Source: RGIG2945 sp045540355 (lineage in GTDB: Bacteria; Bacillota; Clostridia; Oscillospirales; Acutalibacteraceae). Taken from it: DNA of 8,464 nucleotides. This document shows positions 1-5,739 of the stretch, piece by piece (positions within the stretch are counted from its first letter, which is position 1; each line of letters opens with the position of its first letter). Under the pieces are notes generated by a model. The model was not told where the DNA came from. It did not search any database and worked only from the letters and a program-made list of their open reading frames with translations. The stretch spans positions 1-8,464 of the forward strand of contig JAZQHB010000021.1 of assembly GCA_045540355.1 (NCBI GenBank), given 5' to 3'. The position numbers and the translations under genes are program-made.

Positions 1-426
1 GTCGGCGAAAGCCAAGACCAAGTTCGCAGATATATCCGCTTAACCAACCTTATCCCCGAACTGCTTGAACTTGTAGATGAGGGCAGAGTTGCGATGCGAC
101 CTGCGGTAGAAATATCCTACTTGCCCGAAAAAGCACAAATGCAGTTGTATGAAACCATTGACTACAACGACGCCACACCTTCGCACTATCAGGCTATCCG
201 ATTAAGAAAATTTCATATGGATGGCAAATTAACATCGGAGGTTATTGAAGCGATAATGTCAGAGGAAAAACCGAACCAAAAAGAAAAATCCCCGTTCCGG
301 GACAAACGAATAGTCGGAGTCATTCCCAAGCACATACCGCAAGAAAGACATTGCGAATATGTTATTAAAGCAATAGATTTCTATAACCGCCATTTAGAAA
401 GAGTAAGGAATAACCATTCACGGTAA
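1..426 (+). CDS. ParB/Spo0J-like partition protein, C-terminal part (5' truncated by window edge)
   Basis: The frame is open from base 1, so the true start is upstream and 141 residues are visible. An internal ATG at 94 is not the likely start, because the residues before it (GESQDQVRRYIRLTNLIPEL and on) read as the helix-turn-helix centre of the ParB/KorB DNA-binding domain. ParB proteins bind parS-like sites and act with a ParA ATPase in segregation of DNA; the family also includes regulators. The N-terminal ParB nuclease-like/CTPase domain would be outside the window. The visible HTH part is followed by a Lys/Glu-rich linker (about residues 85-100) and a short C-terminal region. ParB-like genes are common on clostridial conjugative elements and plasmids, and the SpoVG-like gene following after 47 bases fits such an element. 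Whether it is chromosomal Spo0J is doubtful, because the neighbours are not the usual chromosomal ones. The family call is fairly sure; the role is inferred. Confidence 0.8.
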   Translation, partial: VGESQDQVRRYIRLTNLIPELLELVDEGRVAMRPAVEISYLPEKAQMQLYETIDYNDATPSHYQAIRLRKFHMDGKLTSEVIEAIMSEEKPNQKEKSPFRDKRIVGVIPKHIPQERHCEYVIKAIDFYNRHLERVRNNHSR

Positions 427-473
427 TTCTTTACTCTATTTTTTTATCTAAAAAAGAAAGGAACTAAAAAATT

Positions 474-746
474 ATGGTAATCAAAACAACCATTAAAAAG
501 ATGTTCAACAACGACAAGCCGCTTAAGGCTTTTGCCGATGTTGAGATTGACGGCTCTATTGTAATCCACAGTGTTGCCGTTATGGAAACCGAAAAGGGCA
601 GACACATTTCTATGCCCTACACCAAGTGGAAGAACAAGGACGGCGAAGAAAAACAGCACGATGTTGTTCATCCCATCACTTCATCTGCAAGAAGACAGAT
701 TGAAGAATCCGTACTCGCTGCGTATGACAGCCACATCAAAGAATAA
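474..746 (+). CDS. SpoVG-family regulatory protein
   Basis: A 90-residue protein matching the SpoVG family in length and layout. It has an N-terminal strand region (residues 2-12), a 'KAFADVEIDGSIVIHSVAVME' type core (18-38), a 'GRHISMP' segment (42-48) and the conserved C-terminal 'DVVHPITSSARRQIEESVL' block (63-81). Known SpoVG proteins are small cytoplasmic nucleic-acid-binding regulators that affect septation, sporulation and surface or virulence gene expression. The start at 474 follows an AAAGGAA site at 457-463. It lies between the ParB-like gene and the pilin pair. Accessory SpoVG copies of this kind are frequent on clostridial conjugative elements, so this is probably not the chromosomal spoVG next to purR/glmU. 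It could regulate the pilus genes downstream, but nothing in the sequence proves that. The family assignment is strong. Confidence 0.88.
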   Translation: MVIKTTIKKMFNNDKPLKAFADVEIDGSIVIHSVAVMETEKGRHISMPYTKWKNKDGEEKQHDVVHPITSSARRQIEESVLAAYDSHIKE

Positions 747-772
747 TTAAAAGAAAGTTGAGGTAAAAATTT

Positions 773-1039
773 ATGTTTAACAAAATTAAGTCAGGTATCA
801 GCAAGGTATGCTCAAAGGTTAAGTCAGCGTTCACATCCGCAGAAGCTGCGGTAACAGCAAAGGCTCACGAAGTTCTCGACGGCACAGTTGCCGAGGCCTA
901 TGTCGATACAGGTGTCAAAATCCTTATCGCCGTTGTAATCGGTGCCCTTCTTCTCGGCGGTCTTTACACGCTCTTCAACACAACCATTATGCCCACAGTC
1001 ACAACCAGAATCACAGAACTCTTCAACTACAAGGGTTAA
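773..1039 (+). CDS. Flp-like major pilin candidate, copy 1 (DUF6133-type)
   Basis: An 88-residue protein with a basic, amphipathic N-terminal part (residues 1-40), one hydrophobic helix (about 48-68) and a short polar tail ending FNYKG. The segment AEAYVDTGVKIL (40-51) precedes the helix. This is the arrangement of Tad/Flp prepilins, where a leader is removed by an A24 peptidase to leave a mature subunit of about 50 residues. Cleavage near residue 40 would leave about 48 residues; G37 is an alternative -1 residue. I recognise the protein as like DUF6133 of clostridial elements. The pilin role is inferred from its shape, its position just upstream of a prepilin peptidase and tad genes, and its duplication. 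The RBS is a GAGGT at 760-764. The leader is unusually long and has a cysteine at residue 13. A small membrane protein of another role cannot be excluded. Confidence 0.75.
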   Translation: MFNKIKSGISKVCSKVKSAFTSAEAAVTAKAHEVLDGTVAEAYVDTGVKILIAVVIGALLLGGLYTLFNTTIMPTVTTRITELFNYKG

Positions 1040-1044
1040 GAAAC

Positions 1045-1050
1045 AGGAGG
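1045..1050 (+). promoter_or_regulatory. Ribosome binding site fixing the start of pilin copy 2
   Basis: AGGAGG lies eight bases before the ATG at 1059, inside the 19-base gap after the copy 1 stop codon. It supports the short, 88-residue reading of copy 2. Confidence 0.85.
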
Positions 1051-1058
1051 TAAAAAAT

Positions 1059-1325
1059 ATGTTTAACAGAATCAAGTCAGGTATCAGCAAGGTATGCTCA
1101 AAGGTTAAGTCAGCGTTCACATCCGCAGAAGCGGCAGTAACAGCAAAGGCTCACGAAGTTCTCGACGGCACAGTTGCCGAGGCTTATGTCGATACAGGTG
1201 TCAAAATCCTTATCGCCGTTGTAATCGGTGCCCTTCTTCTCGCAGGTCTTTACACGCTCTTCAACTCAACCATTATGCCCACAGTCACAACCAAAATTGA
1301 GGGACTCTTTAACTACAAGGGTTAA
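1059..1325 (+). CDS. Flp-like major pilin candidate, copy 2 (DUF6133-type)
   Basis: The second 88-residue copy, differing from copy 1 at six residues: K4R, G62A, T70S, R79K, T81E and E82G. The start at 1059 is chosen because it gives the same N-terminus (MFN-IKSGISKV) as copy 1 and follows a perfect AGGAGG at 1045-1050; longer readings upstream run through copy 1 in the wrong frame. Its RBS is stronger than that of copy 1, so it may be the better translated copy. The putative processing region (AEAYVDTG, 40-47) and the start of the hydrophobic helix are identical to copy 1, whereas the exposed C-terminal end differs. That fits two pilin variants handled by the same peptidase and assembly machine. 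The gene is followed at once by the 1336-1358 hairpin. The pilin role is inferred from context and shape. Confidence 0.75.
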   Translation: MFNRIKSGISKVCSKVKSAFTSAEAAVTAKAHEVLDGTVAEAYVDTGVKILIAVVIGALLLAGLYTLFNSTIMPTVTTKIEGLFNYKG

Positions 1326-1335
1326 AAAGCAAACG

Positions 1336-1358
1336 GCAGGGCAGTAAAACTGCCCTGC
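1336..1358 (+). terminator. Strong hairpin after the pilin pair (partial terminator or mRNA-stabilising element)
   Basis: GCAGGGCAGT at 1336-1345 and ACTGCCCTGC at 1349-1358 are perfect inverted repeats: a 10-bp GC-rich stem with an AAA loop. The following bases (TTAACTCTTT) are only moderately T-rich, so it is not a classical strong intrinsic terminator. It sits 10 bases after the pilin stop codon and 25 bases before the peptidase start, the usual place for an element that partly stops transcription or protects the 3' end of an abundant pilin mRNA. The hairpin is certain; its effect is inferred. Confidence 0.7.
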
Positions 1359-1383
1359 TTAACTCTTTAAAGGACTGATTAAA

Positions 1384-2052
1384 ATGCCTAATACTTTAAT
1401 AATTAACCCCGTAAATCCTATCGGACACGGACTCACTCACGTATTTGATTTCAAAACATTCACTAATATTCTGTTGTCAAGTATGCTATGTGTCCTTGTG
1501 TTTCTTATTGTGAAACTCATAATCAAGAAAACACCGCAACAGGAAATGGAAGAAAAGGATACTTCTCTTTGCTATCTTGTATCAGCAGTTGTATTTGTAT
1601 TGCTATTTATCGTTTTCGGTTGGTCAGTACAACTCGTTAAGGGTGCTGTATTCTTCTTTATACTGCTCTATGCCTCCCTATGCGATATTCAGACACGCAG
1701 AGTTAAAGATGTTGTTTCGGTGATGATTTTCATTTCCGGTTTTATCTCATTATCTCTGTTGGAAATATTCACCCACACTATCGGTGCATTTCTTGTGGGC
1801 GGTATTATGTTTGTCTGTGCTTTGTTTTCTAAAAACAGGCTCGGCGGTGCAGATGTCAAGATAACAGCAGCCAGCGTTTTTGTTCTCGGTATGTGGAACG
1901 GTATCGCAGGCCTTGTTATCGGTCTTATTCTATCCGTTATCATAACCCCCATTATCAACCGAAAGAAGAAACTCAAAGAAATGAGCCTCCCTCTTGTCCC
2001 TTATCTTTCAATAGGATTTATGGCAATGTATTTAATCCAAGGAGGAATTTAA
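1384..2052 (+). CDS. Prepilin peptidase, A24 family (TadV/CpaA-like)
   Basis: A 222-residue polytopic membrane protein. It would cleave leaders from pilins and pseudopilins at the inner face of the membrane. The two catalytic aspartates of the A24 (GxGD) family are visible: D101 in 'SLCDIQTRRV' and D157 in 'LGGADVKI' (GGAD in place of the usual GxGD). Hydrophobic helices occur at about 27-47, 64-84, 86-100, 108-127, 132-148, 160-190 and 203-219. There is no N-terminal zinc/methyltransferase domain as in PilD, which fits the short TadV/CpaA type. About 60 N-terminal residues precede the helix pair usually seen at the start of CpaA and carry an extra membrane segment. The RBS is AAAGGA at 1369-1374. 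It follows the pilin pair and the hairpin and begins the assembly genes. Its substrates are probably the pilins at 773-1325 and the pseudopilins at 7558-8458. Confidence 0.9.
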   Translation: MPNTLIINPVNPIGHGLTHVFDFKTFTNILLSSMLCVLVFLIVKLIIKKTPQQEMEEKDTSLCYLVSAVVFVLLFIVFGWSVQLVKGAVFFFILLYASLCDIQTRRVKDVVSVMIFISGFISLSLLEIFTHTIGAFLVGGIMFVCALFSKNRLGGADVKITAASVFVLGMWNGIAGLVIGLILSVIITPIINRKKKLKEMSLPLVPYLSIGFMAMYLIQGGI

Positions 2053-2056
2053 CCCA

Positions 2057-2797
2057 ATGAAGAACAGAACAGCTATCGGTATTGTCTGTATCATTCTTGC
2101 GGTTGCGGTAACATTCGTTGTTTCACCGTTTGTCAATAAGATTTCGGAACAGAAGGTTGAAGTTTTCCGATTCACAAAAGACATCTCGCAGGGTACACAG
2201 ATAACCGATGCAGATTTTGAAATTGCAGAAATTCTCAAAGCGAATGTTCCTGCAAATGCCATTACCGAAAAAGACAAGGTAATAGGCAAATACGCAAGTA
2301 CCGATATTCTCATCGGTGACTATGCAACATCGGCAAGGCTCACGGCTGATGCAAATTCAGCCTCACATATCCTCGGTTCACTTAACGGAGATAAGGTCGC
2401 AATGAGTATCACTATCAACTCTTTTGCAGGCGGTCTTTCGGGTAAGCTTGAAAACGGAGATATTGTCAGCATTTATGTTACCGATAAAGACGGCGAAACA
2501 ACCGTTCCCGGTGAACTGAAATATGTAAAGGTTATCACTACCACCACAGCAGGCGGTATTGATGAAGCAGAGGTTGTCCCCAATGAGGACGGCAGTTTTG
2601 AGCTTCCCACAACCATTACTGTTCTCGTTTCGGTAAAGCAGGCTTCAATCCTTGCCAACTATGAAGAAAATGCTTCAATGCACATTGCCCTTGTTTACAG
2701 AGGTGACGATGCAAAAGCACAGCAGTTCCTTGATGCGGAAGATAAGTTCCTTGCAACGGCAAAACCCGCTAACGGAGGTGACTCCACAAATGGCTAA
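2057..2797 (+). CDS. SAF-domain pilus assembly protein (CpaB/RcpC-like)
   Basis: A 246-residue protein with an N-terminal membrane anchor (about residues 6-25), a SAF domain (about 34-96, with 'TKDISQGTQITDADFEIAEI' and 'VIGKYASTDILIGDY') and a CpaB/RcpC-type domain (about 112-213, with 'VAMSITINSFAGGLSGKLENGD' split around residues 114-135 and a closing strand 'ASMHIALVYRGDD'). In Gram-negative Tad systems CpaB works with the outer-membrane secretin. No secretin is expected here, so the protein probably acts in the wall space at the base of the pilus. The start at 2057 follows AAGGAGGA at 2039-2046, which lies inside the end of the peptidase gene, indicating translational coupling. The family call is strong; the exact job in Gram-positive bacteria is not established. 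Confidence 0.88.
   Translation: MKNRTAIGIVCIILAVAVTFVVSPFVNKISEQKVEVFRFTKDISQGTQITDADFEIAEILKANVPANAITEKDKVIGKYASTDILIGDYATSARLTADANSASHILGSLNGDKVAMSITINSFAGGLSGKLENGDIVSIYVTDKDGETTVPGELKYVKVITTTTAGGIDEAEVVPNEDGSFELPTTITVLVSVKQASILANYEENASMHIALVYRGDDAKAQQFLDAEDKFLATAKPANGGDSTNG
2774..2780 (+). promoter_or_regulatory. Ribosome binding site fixing the start of the TadZ-like gene
   Basis: GGAGGTG lies nine bases before the ATG at 2790. It decides in favour of this start over an in-frame ATG at 2652, which is buried in the CpaB-like gene and would add 46 residues without family resemblance. Confidence 0.85.
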
Positions 2798-3515
2798 AAT
2801 CATAGCGGTTTGCGGCTCACCCAACGGCGGAAAAACAACTGTTGCTTTTAAACTCGCACAGGAAATGTATTGCAATACGGACACAGGCGGTGTCATCTTT
2901 CTTTCACCCTCTATGACAGTTCCCGCACTCGGACTCCTTTTTCCCAACTATACTCCCGACAGTCTTTTTTCTCTCGGCGGGGTATTGGATAACACGGACA
3001 TATCTCAGGAGAGTATTCTTGCTCACCTTGTCACGGTAAAGGATATGCCGAATTTCGGCTGTCTTGGATATAAGTCGGATGAAAACAAACACAGCTACGC
3101 AAAATTAACGGACGATAAAGTAAATGCTTTCTTTGATGTTCTGTCAGAAATGGCGGGATATGTGTTCGTTGAATGTACGGAAAATGACGATGATCTCATA
3201 TCGAGAAAAGCCATTAACTGTGCAGATTCGGTTGTACTTGTTCTTTCACCCGATTTGAAAGGTATGACCTATTACACCGCAAACAAAGGACTTTTCGGCA
3301 GTGATGATGACAGAAGTTTTAAGGTTATAAACTCAACCGACAATGACCTCTTTCTGCCGATTGAAGATGTGAAAGCACATCTCAAAAATGTGTCCTGCAC
3401 CTTACCTTATTCCAGACAGGTAAGACAGCAGCTTCTTGACGGTCAGTTATATATGAGAGTAAACGACAAGAAGTACCGCAAAGAACTCTCAAATCTCATT
3501 TATCAAATAATGTAA
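2790..3515 (+). CDS. P-loop ATPase, TadZ/CpaE-like (MinD/ParA superfamily)
   Basis: A 241-residue protein starting MAKIIAVCGSPNGGKTT, overlapping the CpaB-like gene by 8 bases. The Walker A motif is G9-SPNG-G14-K15-T16. The second lysine of the ParA/MinD deviant Walker A would fall at S10, so that signature lysine is missing. The strand 'GYVFVEC' (123-129) occupies the place of the MinD Walker B strand, with E128 where Asp is usual. 'ADSVVLVLSPDLKG' (145-158) resembles the next MinD strand. CpaE/TadZ proteins place the Tad machine in the cell and often carry an N-terminal receiver-like domain; that domain is absent here. Position between cpaB-like and cpaF genes agrees with TadZ. The ATPase fold is well supported; the TadZ role rests mainly on context. 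Confidence 0.8.
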   Translation: MAKIIAVCGSPNGGKTTVAFKLAQEMYCNTDTGGVIFLSPSMTVPALGLLFPNYTPDSLFSLGGVLDNTDISQESILAHLVTVKDMPNFGCLGYKSDENKHSYAKLTDDKVNAFFDVLSEMAGYVFVECTENDDDLISRKAINCADSVVLVLSPDLKGMTYYTANKGLFGSDDDRSFKVINSTDNDLFLPIEDVKAHLKNVSCTLPYSRQVRQQLLDGQLYMRVNDKKYRKELSNLIYQIM

Positions 3516-3537
3516 TAAAGAAAGGAATTATAATCTT

Positions 3538-4419
3538 ATGAAAAAATTTATTTGTATTCTTACCGCACTTTCAATTCTTGTATGCTTCACTGCAGTAACC
3601 GCCTATGCCGCTGAAACAACCGAAACACCTGCAACCGACAGCACGGACACCACACTTCCCGAAAGCACAACCACGGACAATGCAGACGGCGAAGATACAA
3701 CCGATGTCAGCAACCCCTCAACAGAAGATACCACAACCGACAGTTCTGACGATGAAACAACTGACGGCTCTGACGATACAACAAACGAGGATAACTCTGA
3801 CACAACAGAAACTCCCGAAAACGGTGATACAACAGACACACCCGCCGACGGTGATGAAACAACAGACAACACCGAAACACCCGATGACAGTACAACAGAT
3901 GACGGTAACACCGATGAGGAAGCAACTCCCGGTGATGCAACAACCGATGACGGTGCAAACGGCGAAGGTACTACAGATGAAAACATCGAAAACAATGACA
4001 ATCCCGATGAAGATAATGCTGATAACAATGAAACACCTACTGATACTCCCGATGAAGATACCACGGACGGTGACGGCGTCGGCGATGCAGGTACAATCAT
4101 TGAAGGTGATGACACTGATAATGATAACAGCAATAACGGAACACCTAACCCCGGTGATGAGGTAATCACAATTCCCGATGACCTTAATAACCTTATCGGC
4201 GGTATTCTCGGCGGTCTTGTAAACGGTGAACTTGATGGCGATAACAACGGAAATAACAATACTGCTCCCGACGGCTACAACAACCCTGACATTCCCGACA
4301 CAGGTGCCGAGTCAGCAGTTCCCGCTATCGCTACACTTATCACATCTGCTGCAACCGCAGTAGGCAGTATTCTTTTCAAGAAAAAGAAAGACGGCACACT
4401 TTTTTCAAAGGGAGAATAA
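3538..4419 (+). CDS. Highly acidic Thr/Asp-rich surface protein with sortase-type C-terminus
   Basis: A 293-residue protein with a Sec signal peptide (hydrophobic 4-22, probable cleavage after A24 in AYA|AE), a long low-complexity region of Thr, Asp, Glu, Asn and Pro (26-208), a short hydrophobic stretch around 'LNNLIGGILGGLVNG' (216-230), a second Asn/Asp-rich part, and a C-terminal tail with IPDTG (252-256), a hydrophobic segment (about 258-280) and KKKK (281-284). That tail is laid out like an LPxTG sortase signal, though nine residues follow the lysines. No Lys, Arg or His occurs between K3 and K281, so the mature extended region is extremely acidic. It could be a wall-linked stalk, adhesin or pilus-associated protein. 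It sits inside the tad operon with an AAAGGAA-type RBS at about 3521-3527. It has no recognisable enzyme domain, and the precise role is unknown. Confidence 0.85.
   Translation: MKKFICILTALSILVCFTAVTAYAAETTETPATDSTDTTLPESTTTDNADGEDTTDVSNPSTEDTTTDSSDDETTDGSDDTTNEDNSDTTETPENGDTTDTPADGDETTDNTETPDDSTTDDGNTDEEATPGDATTDDGANGEGTTDENIENNDNPDEDNADNNETPTDTPDEDTTDGDGVGDAGTIIEGDDTDNDNSNNGTPNPGDEVITIPDDLNNLIGGILGGLVNGELDGDNNGNNNTAPDGYNNPDIPDTGAESAVPAIATLITSAATAVGSILFKKKKDGTLFSKGE
3613..4161 (+). repeat. Low-complexity Thr/Asp/Glu-rich coding region
   Basis: This stretch encodes residues 26-208 of the acidic surface protein as irregular repeats such as DDTTD, ETPDD and DGDETTD. The DNA is rich in ACA/ACC, GAT/GAC and GAA codons, which also creates long but spurious open frames on both strands. 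Such repeats can change length by slippage or recombination. Confidence 0.85.
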
Positions 4420-4422
4420 GAG

Positions 4423-5739
4423 ATGATACAGCAAAACATTGATTTTGAGCCTATGCTGTCAATGGTGCAGGAACACATCTCCTCCCGATATGCAGCGGCT
4501 TTGACCGACACAAACAAACTCTCACAGTTAAGGTCATATATCGAAAAGTTTGTCCGTGATTCCAATTATACTGTTGAAGGACTTACCTTTTCAGAACTTT
4601 GCGATAAGCTGTATTCCGAAATGGCGGAATACTCAATTCTCACAAAGTATCTTGGCAAGGATAGAATTGAAGAAATCAACATAAACGCTTGGAATGATAT
4701 TGCTATTACCTACACAAACGGTAAAACAGAAAAGGCAAAGGAACATTTCTATTCACCGAGCCACGCAGTAGATATTGTAAAGCGTTTGCTTCACCACTCG
4801 GGAATGATTATCGACAATTCCACACCTATGTCACAGGGACACTTACCCAACAATACCCGAATTACTGCTCTCAAAGAGCCTATTGTTGATGATGAAATCG
4901 GCGTAAGCGTTTCAATCAGACTTTTGCATCCTTCAAGAGTCAACAAGAAAGAGATTATCAAATCGGGCAATGCCACCGAGAAGATGATGGACTTCCTTTG
5001 TATGTGTTTGAGATACGGTGTATCCACCGTTGTAGCGGGTGCAACCAGTTCGGGTAAAACAACACTTCTTAATGCTCTTTTATCCACTATCCCCAACGGT
5101 AAGCGTGTGTTTACCATTGAAAGCGGTTCAAGAGAATTAAGTCTTGTAAAAACAAGGGGCGGAAAGGTAGTGAACAATGTTGTTCACACCTTGTCCCGTC
5201 CTTCCGAAAATGAAACTTATGACATAACGCAGGAAGACCTTGTTGTAGCTTCACTTCGTTTCAATCCCGATATAGTATGTGTCGGCGAAATGCGAGATGT
5301 TGAATGTTATTCAGCAGTTGAAGCAAGTCTTACGGGACACACGGTTGTATCAACAGTTCACGCATTTGCGGCAGATTCCGCACATATGAGAATTGCCCTG
5401 CTTTGTCAAAAGCGTTTTCCCATTGATTTCAAGACCTCACTTATGCAGGCAGGTCAGGCATTCCCCATTGTCGTATATACTCATAAACTTGAAAACAATC
5501 AAAGAAAGATAATGGATATTTCCGAATGTGAGATACTTCCCAACGGTGAAAGACTCTATCACACCTTGTTCAGATTTAACATCACCAAGAACGAGATAGT
5601 GAACGGCAGATATGTAACCGAGGGATATTTTGAACAGCCGGAGATAATGTCAGACAACCTCAAAAGGAAACTTCTTCAGTTTGGCGTTCCGCAGGAGGAA
5701 CTCAACAAATTCTTGAAGAAAGGGGCTGAATATGAATGA
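4423..5739 (+). CDS. cpaF: CpaF/TadA-family pilus assembly motor ATPase
   Basis: A 438-residue secretion ATPase of the type II/IV (GspE/VirB11) superfamily, the cytoplasmic hexameric motor for Tad pilus assembly. Visible motifs in order are an N-terminal helical domain (1-75); 'YLGKDRIEEININAW' (76-90), typical of the CpaF/VirB11 N-terminal domain; the arginine-containing 'SIRLLHPS' (164-171); Walker A GATSSGKTT (206-214, K212); Asp box 'FTIESGSRELSL' (230-241); Walker B 'DIVCVGEMRD' (283-292, E289); and His box 'TGHTVVSTVHA' (304-314). All catalytic positions look intact, and the length is normal for CpaF. No tetracysteine zinc motif as in PilB/GspE is seen, also usual for CpaF. The start at 4423 follows AAGGGAGA at about 4408-4414 inside the end of the previous gene. 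The identification is very secure. Confidence 0.96.
   Translation: MIQQNIDFEPMLSMVQEHISSRYAAALTDTNKLSQLRSYIEKFVRDSNYTVEGLTFSELCDKLYSEMAEYSILTKYLGKDRIEEININAWNDIAITYTNGKTEKAKEHFYSPSHAVDIVKRLLHHSGMIIDNSTPMSQGHLPNNTRITALKEPIVDDEIGVSVSIRLLHPSRVNKKEIIKSGNATEKMMDFLCMCLRYGVSTVVAGATSSGKTTLLNALLSTIPNGKRVFTIESGSRELSLVKTRGGKVVNNVVHTLSRPSENETYDITQEDLVVASLRFNPDIVCVGEMRDVECYSAVEASLTGHTVVSTVHAFAADSAHMRIALLCQKRFPIDFKTSLMQAGQAFPIVVYTHKLENNQRKIMDISECEILPNGERLYHTLFRFNITKNEIVNGRYVTEGYFEQPEIMSDNLKRKLLQFGVPQEELNKFLKKGAEYE

Larger units (their letters stand above)
773..1325 (+). repeat. Tandem gene duplication (pilin pair)
   Basis: The two 267-base genes form direct repeats with a period of 286 bases. By eye they differ at about 15 positions (roughly 94% identical). 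The differences concentrate in the last third, while the central stretch encoding residues 28-61 is almost unchanged. This points to recent duplication or ongoing gene conversion. Confidence 0.95.

Noticed and set aside
427..456. AT-rich inverted repeat (TTCTTT...TTTTTT/AAAAAA...AAAGAA) between the ParB-like and SpoVG-like genes
   Set aside because: The stem is almost only A-T pairs, so it would be weak, and the T-run is on the 5' side; not convincing as a terminator.
444..671. Minus-strand open frame over the SpoVG-like gene
   Set aside because: It is antisense to a clear SpoVG-family gene, with no RBS or family resemblance.
942..1058. In-frame upstream extension of pilin copy 2 starting at an ATG inside copy 1
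   Set aside because: It reads copy 1 in another frame, has no RBS of its own, and the 1059 start gives an N-terminus matching copy 1 behind a perfect AGGAGG.
2652..2789. Longer start for the TadZ-like gene
   Set aside because: It would overlap the CpaB-like gene by about 145 bases and add residues unlike ATPase N-termini; the 2790 start has a GGAGGTG and begins just before the Walker A strand.
3605..4165. Plus-strand 186-residue Thr/Gln/Met-rich open frame inside the acidic gene
   Set aside because: It is a shifted reading of the same repeats, without RBS or recognisable sequence; the frame with signal peptide and sortase tail is the real one.
3603..4259. 218-residue open frame on the minus strand, rich in Ser and Val
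   Set aside because: It is a by-product of the Thr/Asp-rich codons on the plus strand; its composition is low complexity and it lacks a credible RBS or family resemblance.
4791..5177. 128-residue minus-strand open frame within cpaF
   Set aside because: It is antisense to the conserved Walker A region of cpaF and has no features of a real gene.
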